DNA of 21,997 nucleotides. Origin: an uncultured bacterium (GTDB lineage: Bacteria; Verrucomicrobiota; Verrucomicrobiia; Opitutales; Intestinicryptomonadaceae). Where the stretch lies: contig CAJMOT010000027.1 in the NCBI GenBank assembly GCA_905214995.1, positions 1-21,997 of the forward strand. The letters run 5' to 3'. Below, one piece after another: positions 9,136 to 18,118 of this stretch; position 1 is the stretch's first letter; the number at the start of each line of letters is the position of its first letter. The translations under genes were made by a program, and so were the position numbers. The notes beneath the pieces are model-generated. The model had not been told where the DNA came from. It did no database searches and was given only the letters and a program-made list of their open reading frames with translations.

Positions 9136-9588
9136 CTATCTGAACAGGCTGTCGAAAATCGAATAAGTAGTCTTTGACGCCGCCGCCGGATTGCCGATCT
9201 CCTGAACGCCGTAGTCCGTGCCCTTGTAGTCGTACTTGTACAAGTCCGCCCACACGGTCAGGTATCCGTATCCGATAAACGGGTACAGAAATCCGCTGCA
9301 CTCGGAATACATATTCTGGAAAGCATAGGGAGAGCCGTCTATTTTGTACCCCTCCCGCTCCGCCGCGGCGTAGAGATTGCCTATGGCGGTCTGCTCCGAC
9401 GGGCTCGTGCCTATGAAGAAGAATCTGAAGCCGCTGTCGTCGCCGCGCAACCGCGTTTTGACGGGTATTCCCGCCTGCGAATGGGCGTTCCAGTGGGTTG
9501 TCGGAGAATCGTCGTAGCTTAGGCATCCGGACAGCGCAAACATCGCGGCCGACGCCGCGCACGCCGAAAAAATCGCGTTTGTTTTCAT
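9136..9588 (-). CDS. Small lipoprotein of unknown function
   Basis: The ATG at 9588 gives 150 residues starting MKTNAIFSACAASAAMFALSGC. This is a clean lipoprotein signal peptide with lipobox LSGC and lipid-modified Cys22. A longer frame upstream to 9666 adds a poor, arginine-rich extension and is not preferred. The mature part is polar and rich in aromatic residues (SGFRFFFIGTSPSEQTAIGNLYAAAEREG, then YPFIGYGYLTVWADLYKYDYKGTDYG). The GTSPSEQ...LYAAAEREG part faintly recalls small TRL-like lipoproteins, but I cannot place it. No charged transmembrane segment or enzyme motif is visible. It converges on the decarboxylase gene and lies downstream of the clpB terminator, so it is probably a single-gene transcript. 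Location would be the outer or inner membrane facing the periplasm. Function unknown. Confidence 0.75.
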   Translation of the reverse strand: MKTNAIFSACAASAAMFALSGCLSYDDSPTTHWNAHSQAGIPVKTRLRGDDSGFRFFFIGTSPSEQTAIGNLYAAAEREGYKIDGSPYAFQNMYSECSGFLYPFIGYGYLTVWADLYKYDYKGTDYGVQEIGNPAAASKTTYSIFDSLFR

Positions 9589-9664
9589 ATTTTTTTCCGA
9601 CGCCTGAAAAGCGCAAAAAGTTCCGAAAGTTTTTGCGAAACCGCGGGCACGCGCAAAAAAAAAC

Positions 9665-9705
9665 AAAACTTTCGCCCCGCGGCAACGCGGAGGCGAAAGT
9701 TTTTT
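9665..9705 (-). terminator. Strong rho-independent terminator downstream of clpB
   Basis: The outer arms AAAACTTTCGCC (9665-9676) and GGCGAAAGTTTT (9692-9703) pair perfectly. The inner arms CCGCG and CGCGG also pair, with a GCAA tetraloop and one bulged base at 9691. Read on the - strand the hairpin is followed by a long T-rich run. It lies 70 bases after the clpB stop codon and insulates the small lipoprotein gene. Confidence 0.9.
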
Positions 9706-9775
9706 AGGCCGGACGCCGCGCCGGAGACTCTCAAAACCGGACGGCTGATTTTCTCGCGCGCGGCGTTTGCCCGCG

Positions 9776-12352
<2,577 letters not shown>

Positions 12353-12369
12353 ATGCCTCCGGTGTAGCA

Positions 12370-12383
12370 TTTGGCGTGCCAAA
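12370..12383 (-). promoter_or_regulatory. Inverted repeat in the clpB leader, candidate operator
   Basis: TTTGGC (12370-12375) and GCCAAA (12378-12383) form a perfect inverted repeat with a 2-base centre. It lies between the predicted clpB transcription start and the Shine-Dalgarno. GTGCCAAAA recurs at 12435-12443, so a second half-site flanks the -35 box. It does not match the CIRCE (HrcA) consensus I know. Regulation by an unknown repressor is inference. Confidence 0.45.
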
Positions 12384-12404
12384 ATGCAACATATTGAAAA
12401 TTAA

Positions 12405-12433
12405 ACTATAATAAAATCAAAAAGAACCCGCAA
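12405..12433 (-). promoter_or_regulatory. Candidate clpB promoter
   Basis: On the - strand TTGCGG (12433-12428) and TATAGT (12410-12405) are spaced by exactly 17 bases, inside an AT-rich stretch about 55 bases upstream of the clpB ATG. The -10 box is good; the -35 box is moderate. Confidence 0.55.
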
Positions 12434-12651
12434 TGTGCCAAAAACGCACACTGCCGATTAAATATGACACATTTCCGTCGCCGCTGTTCCGAAAACTTGC
12501 AATTCCGTCGGCTGCCTCCAAACGCGCCGGCAACGCAAAAAACGGACAAAAGCGCGCAGACTTCCCCGCAACTCGGCGGCGGCCGGCATGGGCGCAAAAT
12601 CGTCCGGCAAAACGTCCGCGCATTATCCCGGCGGCGGCAAAATGCGGGCGC

Positions 12652-12674
12652 AAAAAAGCCGCCCCGCGGGCGGC
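12652..12674 (-). terminator. Rho-independent terminator of the serA-plsY-hom operon
   Basis: GCCGCCC (12658-12664) and GGGCGGC (12668-12674) form a 7-bp all-GC stem with a 3-base loop. On the - strand it is followed at once by six T residues (12657-12652). It sits 11 bases after the hom stop codon. Confidence 0.93.
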
Positions 12675-12685
12675 ACTGGGCAATC

Positions 12686-13972
12686 TCAATATCCAAAGCG
12701 CAAGACAAACGGCTCGGAGGAAACTTTCGGGTGCGCCATCAGCGCGCCGCACGCCTTCTTTATCGCGCCCTCCGTCGTGTCGTGGGTCGTGAGCAACAGC
12801 CACGCGCTTCCGTCCCTCTCGCAGGAGCGCTGCATGAGGGTTTCTATCGAAATTCCCGCGTCGGAAAATACCCCCGCTATCGACGCCAGAACTCCCGCTT
12901 CGTCGGCGACCTCCATGCGGATGTAGAACTTTCCGGAAACCTCGTCGAGCGACGCCGCGCGCGCGTTATCCGGAGCCGCTATTGCGAGCGATTTGGGCTC
13001 TCCCATAATATATTTTATGGCGTCGCATATGTCGGCTATCACGGCGCTTGAAGTCGCATCTCCGCCCGCTCCGCGGCCGATATGTATGGTGCGCCCAACT
13101 ACGTCGCCCGATATGACGACGGCGTTGTATACCCCGTTCACGTTGGCAACGGCGTCGGAGAGGGGAACGAGCGCGGGATAGACCGACGCGAAAAGCGCGC
13201 CGCCATCCATGGAACGGACCGCGGCTATGAGCTTTATGCGGTAGCCGAAATCCTTCGCCCACGCCATGTCTTCGAGCCTCACGCGGCGTATGCCGCTTAC
13301 GATGGACGGCTTTGTCCACACCCCGTGCGCGAGATAGCCGAGTATGGAAATCTTGTGCGCGGCGTCTATGCCGTCGAGGTCGAGCGAGTCGTCCGCCTCC
13401 ACGTACCCGAGCCGCTTGGCGTCGGCGAGCACCGTCTCGTAGTCGGCGTTTTCGCTCTCCATTCGCGTCAGAATGTAGTTGGTGGTGCCGTTTAAAATTC
13501 CGTAGATGAGCGGAAAGGAATTCGCCACGAGACCCTCGCGCAAAACCTTTATTATCGGGACGCCCCCCGCTACGCTCGCCTCAAAAAAGTAACTGCCCTT
13601 CGACTTCGCGGCCTCGGCGAAGATTTCCGCCCCGCGCGCGCAGATTACCGCCTTGTTCGCGCTCACAACCGTCTTGCCGCTGCGCAGGGCGGCGACGGTG
13701 TAGTCGAACGCCGCCCCCGTGCCGCCCATGAGCTCGCACACTATGTCTATCGAAGGGTCGTTTATGATTTCGTACGGGTCGGAAACGATTTTATCGGCGG
13801 AGATTTCGACGGCGCGCTTTTTGGAGACGTCGCGCACGCATGCTTTGGCGAGCTCGTAGTCCGCGCCGAAGCGCGCGGCGAGCCTGCCGCCGTCGAGGTT
13901 TTTCCAGACCGCCTGCGCGACGGTGCCGAACCCGATAAATCCGATTCTAAAAGTCTTTTTGCAAGTATTCAT
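12686..13972 (-). CDS. hom: Homoserine dehydrogenase with C-terminal ACT domain
   Basis: The enzyme reduces aspartate semialdehyde to homoserine with NAD(P)H, the branch step to threonine and methionine. The 428 residues match the stand-alone type found in Gram-positives and many other bacteria. They show an N-terminal Rossmann motif (RIGFIGFGTVAQAV), KTVVSANKAVI, the homoserine-binding core with GILNGTTNYILT, LDLDGIDAAHK, and GRGAGGDATSSAVIADI. A C-terminal ACT domain begins near residue 350 (FYIRMEVADEAGVLASIAGVFSDAGISIETL) and usually mediates feedback by threonine. No aspartate kinase domain is fused. It is the last gene of a - strand operon after serA and plsY: its start lies 22 bases after the plsY stop, and a terminator follows closely. 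No clear Shine-Dalgarno is seen; translational coupling is possible. Confidence 0.96.
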   Translation of the reverse strand: MNTCKKTFRIGFIGFGTVAQAVWKNLDGGRLAARFGADYELAKACVRDVSKKRAVEISADKIVSDPYEIINDPSIDIVCELMGGTGAAFDYTVAALRSGKTVVSANKAVICARGAEIFAEAAKSKGSYFFEASVAGGVPIIKVLREGLVANSFPLIYGILNGTTNYILTRMESENADYETVLADAKRLGYVEADDSLDLDGIDAAHKISILGYLAHGVWTKPSIVSGIRRVRLEDMAWAKDFGYRIKLIAAVRSMDGGALFASVYPALVPLSDAVANVNGVYNAVVISGDVVGRTIHIGRGAGGDATSSAVIADICDAIKYIMGEPKSLAIAAPDNARAASLDEVSGKFYIRMEVADEAGVLASIAGVFSDAGISIETLMQRSCERDGSAWLLLTTHDTTEGAIKKACGALMAHPKVSSEPFVLRFGY

Positions 13973-13994
13973 AAGCGGAAGGCGGCGCGGGAGG

Positions 13995-14603
13995 CTAAAA
14001 CCTGTTTTCTGTGCCCTTTATAAGCCTTGCGATATTGCTCCTGTGCCTGAAAATTATGACCGCCGCTATCGCAAGCGATATGTAGAAATGTCCCGCCATC
14101 GACGGATATATTATGTACGACGCCGCCGGCAGCGCCGCGGCGAGCGCGAGTGACGCCAAAGAAACGTAGCGGCTCGCGTAAAAGACCGCCACCCACACTG
14201 CGAGCCCCGCAAGAATCGCCCAGAACATCACGGCGAGCAGCCCGCCGATCGCGGTCGCGACCCCCTTGCCGCCCCTGAATTTCAAAAATACGGAAAAGCT
14301 GTGCCCTGCGATTGCCGAGCACAGCCCGACATATCCGAGCGTCTGGGGATCGGAAAACTGGACGCCGAACACGGACGGATACAGGGGCCACGCCGTGGCG
14401 AGAAACCCCTTTGCCGCGTCGAGAACGAAACAGATATTTCCGGGCGTCTTGCCGCAGACGCGCTTAACGTTCGTAGCCCCCGGATTTCCGCTGCCGGCCT
14501 TCAGGATGTCGACTCCGCAAAGGCGGGCGATTATGACGGCGAACGGAATAGACCCGAGCAGGTATCCCGCCGCCGCCGTTATGAAAAATCCGGAGACGTC
14601 CAT
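13995..14603 (-). CDS. plsY: Acyl-phosphate:glycerol-3-phosphate acyltransferase PlsY
   Basis: This inner-membrane enzyme transfers the acyl group from acyl-phosphate (made by PlsX) to glycerol-3-phosphate, the first step of phospholipid synthesis. The 202 residues show the three family motifs: GSIPFAVIIAR (17-27), GSGNPGATNVKR (37-48), which binds glycerol-3-phosphate, and GHSFSVFLKFRGGKGVAT (about 100-117). Five or more hydrophobic helices are visible. Length is typical for the family. The ATG begins one base after the serA TAA stop (TAACATG), so translation is probably coupled to serA. The grouping of a lipid gene with serine and homoserine genes is not a known pathway unit; it may reflect shared growth-linked expression (inference). 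Confidence 0.96.
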   Translation of the reverse strand: MDVSGFFITAAAGYLLGSIPFAVIIARLCGVDILKAGSGNPGATNVKRVCGKTPGNICFVLDAAKGFLATAWPLYPSVFGVQFSDPQTLGYVGLCSAIAGHSFSVFLKFRGGKGVATAIGGLLAVMFWAILAGLAVWVAVFYASRYVSLASLALAAALPAASYIIYPSMAGHFYISLAIAAVIIFRHRSNIARLIKGTENRF

Positions 14604-14604
14604 G

Positions 14605-16206
14605 TTAGGAAAAATCCGCCACCCTGACGGCCTCGACTTTGTCGAGCGCCTTCAGCTCCGCAACAGCCGCCTCCGCGGGGAGGGCGTCGAGCTCGTAGAC
14701 GCTCAACGCCATTCCGCCGTTTTCGTCGCGCGAAAGCGTCATATTGGCGATGTTGCAGCCGTACTTGCCGATTATCGAACCTATCACGCCGACCATGCCG
14801 GGGGTGTCCTGATTGCGCAGCAGAATCGCGCACTTGTTGTGGGGGTTGATTTCGACCTCGTGGGAGTCGATTCTGACGATCTTCGGGCGGGCGCTCTTGC
14901 CCATGACAGTTCCGGCCGCGCTGCGGACTTCGCCGTTCTGGCAGTGCGCCACGACCTCCACGAGCTCCGAATAGTCCGCCTCCGACGAGCTGTTGACGCT
15001 CTCTACCTCAATGCCGAGATGCTTCATCTTTGCCGGGGCGTTGACGTCATTGGCGTTTTCAGAAATCTTCGAGAGATACCCCTTCTGGACGGCGAGCGTG
15101 AGCAGCTTGTTGTCGATGTCGCCGAGCTTGCCGAAATATTTTACCGATATCTTGGAGACCGGCCCGTCGGCGAGCTGCTGCGCAAAGAGCCCGAGCTTTT
15201 CGCAGAGCTCCAGATAGGGGGAAATCTGCTTCATGGACTCGGCGTCGATGCTGGGCTTGTTTATGGAGTTGCGGATCGCCCCTCCCGTGAGGGCGTCGGC
15301 TATGACTTCGGCGACTTCTATGCCGCAGCTCTCCTGCGCCTCCTTCGTGGACGCGCCGAGGTGGGGAGTGAGGACGAGATTCGGGAATTTGAGAAGGGGG
15401 CTGTCCTTGGCGAGCGGTTCGGACTCGTAGACGTCGAGCCCCGCCGCCGCGACTTTGCCGCTCTCGAGGGCGGCGACGAGCGCGCTCTCCTTGATGATGC
15501 CGCCGCGCGCGCAGTTGAATACGCGCACGCCCTTTTTCATCATCTCAAAGGCCTTTTCATCTATCATGTACTTGGTGGCCTCGGTGAGGGGCATGTGGAC
15601 GGTGATGTAGTCGGCGCGCTTGAATGCGTCCTCGAGAGAGACGGTCTCGACGCCGATAGTCTTGGCGCGAGCCTCGGTCAGAAACGGGTCGTAGGCGAGC
15701 ACTTTCATTCCGAACGCCATAGCGCGCTTGGCGACTTCCGCGCCGATTCTGCCCATTCCGAGAACGGAGAGCGTCTTGTTTTTAAGCTCCGTGCCCTTGA
15801 AGGACTTTCTGTCCCACTTTCCGCCGTGAAGGGAGGCGTTTGCCTGCGATATCGGGCGCGTGCCGCAGAGAATGTGGGTGAACGTGAGCTCGGCGGTGGC
15901 GATGGTGTTGCCCGTGGGGGTGTTCATCACTACGACGCCCTTCTCCGAGGCGGCGGGTATGTCGATGTTGTCGACGCCGACGCCCGCGCGGCCGACGGCC
16001 TTGAGCTTCTTGGCGCACGCGAGCACGTCCGCCGTGATATGGGTTTCGGAGCGGACGATTACTGCGTCCGCATCGGTTATGAGCTCTTTCACCTGTTCGG
16101 GGGTCGAGCCGTAGGCTTCGACGGTTTCGAAGCCCTTCTGTTTCAGCAGTTCCACGCCCTTGGGCGATATGGGATCCGCTACGAGTACTTTTAACGTTTT
16201 ATTCAT
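14605..16206 (-). CDS. serA: D-3-phosphoglycerate dehydrogenase, long form with ASB and ACT domains
   Basis: The cytosolic enzyme oxidises 3-phosphoglycerate to 3-phosphohydroxypyruvate with NAD, the first step of serine synthesis. The 533 residues correspond to the long form (about 525-530), with a catalytic domain, an NAD-binding Rossmann domain (VLGMGRIGAEVAK, Gly150-Gly155), an intervening allosteric substrate-binding domain (about 320-450) and a C-terminal ACT domain (CAILLRNQDTPGMVGVIGSIIG). The catalytic triad context is visible as NCARGGII, GLDVYESEP and LTPHLGAST. I chose the ATG at 16206 because the protein then starts MNKTLKVLVADPIS, as in the family. The open frame continues to 16383, but that extension is arginine- and proline-rich and unlike the family. 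It is the first gene of the serA-plsY-hom operon. Confidence 0.96.
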   Translation of the reverse strand: MNKTLKVLVADPISPKGVELLKQKGFETVEAYGSTPEQVKELITDADAVIVRSETHITADVLACAKKLKAVGRAGVGVDNIDIPAASEKGVVVMNTPTGNTIATAELTFTHILCGTRPISQANASLHGGKWDRKSFKGTELKNKTLSVLGMGRIGAEVAKRAMAFGMKVLAYDPFLTEARAKTIGVETVSLEDAFKRADYITVHMPLTEATKYMIDEKAFEMMKKGVRVFNCARGGIIKESALVAALESGKVAAAGLDVYESEPLAKDSPLLKFPNLVLTPHLGASTKEAQESCGIEVAEVIADALTGGAIRNSINKPSIDAESMKQISPYLELCEKLGLFAQQLADGPVSKISVKYFGKLGDIDNKLLTLAVQKGYLSKISENANDVNAPAKMKHLGIEVESVNSSSEADYSELVEVVAHCQNGEVRSAAGTVMGKSARPKIVRIDSHEVEINPHNKCAILLRNQDTPGMVGVIGSIIGKYGCNIANMTLSRDENGGMALSVYELDALPAEAAVAELKALDKVEAVRVADFS

Positions 16207-16255
16207 AGTTGCACGGCAATCGTGGGACTGTTTTCCAACCCGATTGTCGCCGTTA

Positions 16256-16284
16256 GAGAATGGATCTGCCGCTCCGAAAGTCAA
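16256..16284 (-). promoter_or_regulatory. Possible serA operon promoter
   Basis: TTGACT (16284-16279, - strand) gives a good -35 box about 70 bases upstream of serA; the base composition at a 17-base spacing yields only a poor -10 (ATTCTC). A second weak candidate, TTGAAT (16415-16410) with AAGATA (16392-16387) at 17 bases, would leave a leader of about 175 bases. Confidence 0.28.
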
Positions 16285-16439
16285 GAGGAAACGCCCGTTA
16301 AGCGCCGCGCGGCCCGCCGCCGCCGGAGGCTTCCGCGCCCTCCAAAACGCGCGCGGCGGGGATTTCGGCCGGCGCGCGAACATATTTATCTTGAAAACTT
16401 CCCGAAGCGATTCAATTTCGGAAATTGCAAATCGTCAAT

Positions 16440-16877
16440 ATGGGCAAGCCTTCCGACAAAATCATACAATCCCAAATGGCGGATCACCTGATTAAAACGG
16501 TCGATTCGGGACTTGCGATATTGGAGGTCATAAAGCCGGAAGCGGTGTGGGCGATAATCGAAAAATGGAATTGCGGAACCGCCCAGAGATTTTCCCAAGA
16601 CTCGGATTTTAAAGATATTGTGCAATGCTACTTGTCGGAGCTTGAACGCAGGGGCCGCGGCGCCGGAACCATTTCAAGATATAAAAGCCTTCTCGGTTTT
16701 CTAAACAGCCTGAAACTCGGCTCGCCGCCCGCAAAAATAACGGCGGCTTTCGGGAAATCCTCGGAGAACGCCGCCGCAAGCACGCGGAAATCAAAGCTCG
16801 ACGCGGCAAAAACCTTTTTCAACTGGCTGGTTTCAAAGAGGCTCTTCAAATCAAACCCCTTCAAAAATATCCTTTAA
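16440..16877 (+). CDS. Orphan core-binding (SAM-like) domain of a tyrosine recombinase
   Basis: The 145-residue protein ends where the N-terminal domain of a phage-type integrase would end. Residues 57-145 read as the core-binding domain: FKDIVQCYLSELERRG, GTISRYKSLLGFLNSL, then KLDAAKTFFNWLVSKRLFKSNPFKNIL. The KxFFxWL...NPF pattern is a hallmark of XerC/integrase N-terminal domains. The catalytic domain with its Arg-His-Arg-Tyr residues is absent, and no frame downstream supplies it because a convergent gene begins there. Residues 1-56 form a separate helical segment. The start is uncertain: the ATG at 16440 is preferred over a TTG at 16425, and neither has a clear ribosome binding site. It is either a remnant of an integrated element or a small DNA-binding protein using the recombinase fold. 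It overlaps the end of the next gene by 27 bases, tail to tail. Confidence 0.7.
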   Translation: MGKPSDKIIQSQMADHLIKTVDSGLAILEVIKPEAVWAIIEKWNCGTAQRFSQDSDFKDIVQCYLSELERRGRGAGTISRYKSLLGFLNSLKLGSPPAKITAAFGKSSENAAASTRKSKLDAAKTFFNWLVSKRLFKSNPFKNIL

Positions 16878-17222
16878 GCGGGCGCTTTCACTCGTCAGAA
16901 ACACTGCCGTCTCCATGTGTTTGACGGACGTCATAATCGTGATTTTGTCCCCGCCCGGAAGTTGGTAAAGGCTCTTCAATATTCCGCCCGTTCCGGAATG
17001 CGAAAAATATTCCTCGTTTTTGCGCTTTTCGGAGTCCGGCAAAATCCCCCAATCGCCTCTCACATGCCTCTTCAAAAGCAGCCTTATATCCACATCGCTC
17101 CCGCACACGGCGTCGCGACAGACGGACGAGACATACACATGCCCGCATTTAAATTTTCCGCCCGCGCATTTGAATGAAAGGCGGTCGAATTGCTTGGCAT
17201 TTTTTGTTCTTGAATCCGTCAT
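16851..17222 (-). CDS. Mobile-element-associated small protein with HVRGDWG motif
   Basis: The 123-residue product starts at the ATG at 17222, about 19 bases after a predicted transcription start. An upstream in-frame extension to 17279 would add an implausible hydrophobic stretch over the promoter. The core LLLKRHVRGDWG (about 48-59), a following Asp/Lys/Asn segment, ILKSLYQLPGGDKITIMTS and METAVFLTSE match a short family I know from integrative elements and plasmids. There HVRGDWG, a variable segment, then a tyrosine- and T-rich beta-strand pattern recur; database names such as plasmid-related protein or type I restriction subunit M are not functional evidence. The N-terminal part has four cysteines (19, 26, 35, 40) that could bind metal (inference). 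It converges on and overlaps the recombinase-domain gene. Function unknown. Confidence 0.72.
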   Translation of the reverse strand: MTDSRTKNAKQFDRLSFKCAGGKFKCGHVYVSSVCRDAVCGSDVDIRLLLKRHVRGDWGILPDSEKRKNEEYFSHSGTGGILKSLYQLPGGDKITIMTSVKHMETAVFLTSESARLKDIFEGV

Positions 17223-17247
17223 TGGACTATTGGGAACTATGCGGTTT

Positions 17248-17276
17248 GATAAAAATAGTAATATTAATATCGTCAA
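17248..17276 (-). promoter_or_regulatory. Candidate promoter of the HVRGDWG gene
   Basis: On the - strand TTGACG (17276-17271) and TTTATC (17253-17248) are spaced by 17 bases within strongly AT-rich DNA. The predicted transcript would start near 17241, leaving a leader of about 19 bases before the ATG at 17222. Confidence 0.5.
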
Positions 17277-17446
17277 CAAAATATTTTCAATTTCCTTTAT
17301 TTAAAAGGATAGTTGGAAAATTATATAAACAAAATGATATATTTAGTATTTTTTATTTTACCTTTAAATCCCCGCGCTCTTCAATATCCAGCATATTCTC
17401 TGACTTTGCCAGCCGCCAAATATCACAACTCCAAAAATGGAAAACT

Positions 17447-17671
17447 ATGGGCAAAAAACCCAATCCAGATAAAAGGCATAAAAGCGTGCAGATTTCCATA
17501 AGCGTGCCGAGGGAGCTCGTGGAGCTCATAGACCGCATGGCAAGCAGCGAAAACCGCAACAGAAGCAATTTTATAGGCAACGCTTGGCGATTGCGGCAAA
17601 GAAATTTTCAAATTCCAAACCGTCCGAAAACGGAAAGGAAAAGGCGCGGAAACCCAGAATATCGCGGTTAA
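17447..17671 (+). CDS. Ribbon-helix-helix (CopG-like) DNA-binding protein, possibly frameshifted
   Basis: From the ATG at 17447 the product has 74 residues. Residues 12-46 read as a ribbon-helix-helix domain: the strand KSVQISISVP, helix RELVELIDRMASSE, turn NRNRS, and the second helix starting NFIGNA. Such small dimeric proteins bind operator DNA, often as antitoxins or plasmid and element regulators. After NFIGNA the reading becomes arginine- and proline-rich (WRLRQRNFQ...). In the frame reached by inserting one T after 17585, the sequence instead reads LAIAAKKFSNSKPSENGK and continues to a TGA at 17720-17722, which looks more natural for helix 2 and a lysine-rich tail. So a one-base deletion, or an assembly error, is plausible. 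No partner toxin gene is visible. It is divergent from the HVRGDWG gene across an AT-rich region. Confidence 0.6.
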   Translation: MGKKPNPDKRHKSVQISISVPRELVELIDRMASSENRNRSNFIGNAWRLRQRNFQIPNRPKTERKRRGNPEYRG

Positions 17672-17829
17672 AAACCCAAAATTCGCCGCAAAAGGCGGTT
17701 GGTTCGACGTCATGACGCCAAAGGCGCAGCCAAACCGGAAACGTTTTTTGCAGCTTTTGCAATAAGAGCCCAAAGAAATTTCCGCTTCAAACGCAAACGG
17801 ACGGCAATCCCGGACGCGGCAAGGGCGCG

Positions 17830-17848
17830 GCGCAAATGAAATTTGCGC
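17830..17848. repeat. Perfect 8-bp hairpin
   Basis: GCGCAAAT (17830-17837) and ATTTGCGC (17841-17848) pair perfectly around a GAA loop. It lies directly beside the larger inverted repeat that begins at 17849. There is no T run after it, so it does not look like a terminator. Confidence 0.8.
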
Positions 17849-17907
17849 GCGGCGGACATATGCCGAATCAAAAGAACGGCATAGGAAAATCCTGTCCGCC
17901 GCGGACA
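17849..17907. repeat. Composite inverted repeat with GCGGACA half-sites
   Basis: The outer arms GCGGCGGACA (17849-17858) and TGTCCGCCGC (17893-17902) pair perfectly over 10 bp. The inner arms TATGCCG (17859-17865) and CGGCATA (17877-17883) pair over 7 bp around an 11-base loop. A 9-base insert, GGAAAATCC, lies on the right side. The right arm also forms its own palindrome, TGTCCGC-C-GCGGACA (17893-17907). GCGGACA therefore occurs three times in two orientations. It could be a binding site for a dimeric regulator or recombinase, or a structured RNA; the sequence does not decide. Confidence 0.7.
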
Positions 17908-18072
17908 TAGCATGCACGCAACGACAAAGAACCGGCAATGCGCAAAATCCAAAGCGCAAAATTCAGCTTAAATATGCGAGAGCCGCAAAAATCCGATAGG
18001 CGACGCAAAGCCTCTTCTATTAACCAAATGGCGCAATCGAGAATGCGACAGGTGCGGAAAAATAAGGACACA

Positions 18073-18106
18073 AAAAAATCCGCCCCACGAAAGAGGCGGA
18101 TTTTTT
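18073..18106 (-). terminator. Rho-independent terminator downstream of the beta-barrel gene
   Basis: AAAAAATCCGCC (18073-18084) and GGCGGATTTTTT (18095-18106) form a 12-bp stem with a 10-base loop. The symmetric A and T runs let it work in both directions. It lies 13 bases past the stop codon of the - strand gene. Confidence 0.93.
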
Positions 18107-18118
18107 AAGCGGTGGAGA

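Larger units (their letters stand above)
12353..12685. other. Intergenic region between hom and clpB
   Basis: This is 333 bases without a credible gene. It holds the clpB promoter and inverted repeat at its left end and the hom terminator at its right end. Between about 12455 and 12650 I see only GC-rich sequence; open frames there have no recognisable domain and biased composition, so I call none. A short inverted pair TGTGC (12434-12438) and GCACA (12446-12450) lies next to the clpB -35 element. Confidence 0.6.
17672..18072. other. Structured noncoding region of about 400 bases
   Basis: No frame here has a recognisable domain; the longer open frames on the - strand look like readthrough of noncoding DNA with cysteine- and arginine-rich composition. 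The stretch contains two adjacent hairpins (17830-17902) and repeated GCGGACA half-sites, described separately. No tRNA fold was found. Confidence 0.5.

Noticed and set aside
12353..12382. Ten-residue N-terminal extension of ClpB
   Set aside because: The extension would cover the inverted repeat, and GGAGG is placed for the inner ATG at 12352.
12417..12803. Open frames on both strands between hom and clpB
   Set aside because: They have cysteine-, arginine- or proline-rich composition without domains, overlap the hom terminator, the hom coding end or the clpB promoter, and have no convincing start.
16207..16383. N-terminal extension of serA
   Set aside because: The extension is Arg/Pro/Ala-rich, unlike the family N-terminus, and covers the likely promoter. 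MNKTLKVLVADP is the normal start.
17696..17732. tRNA-like GGTTCGA followed by a CCA-like end
   Set aside because: The bases around the would-be T loop do not pair, and no acceptor, D or anticodon stem is found upstream.
17423..17959. Long - strand open frame across the ribbon-helix-helix gene
   Set aside because: It is antisense to the ribbon-helix-helix gene, rich in Cys, Phe and Arg, with no recognisable domain; best explained as a shadow.
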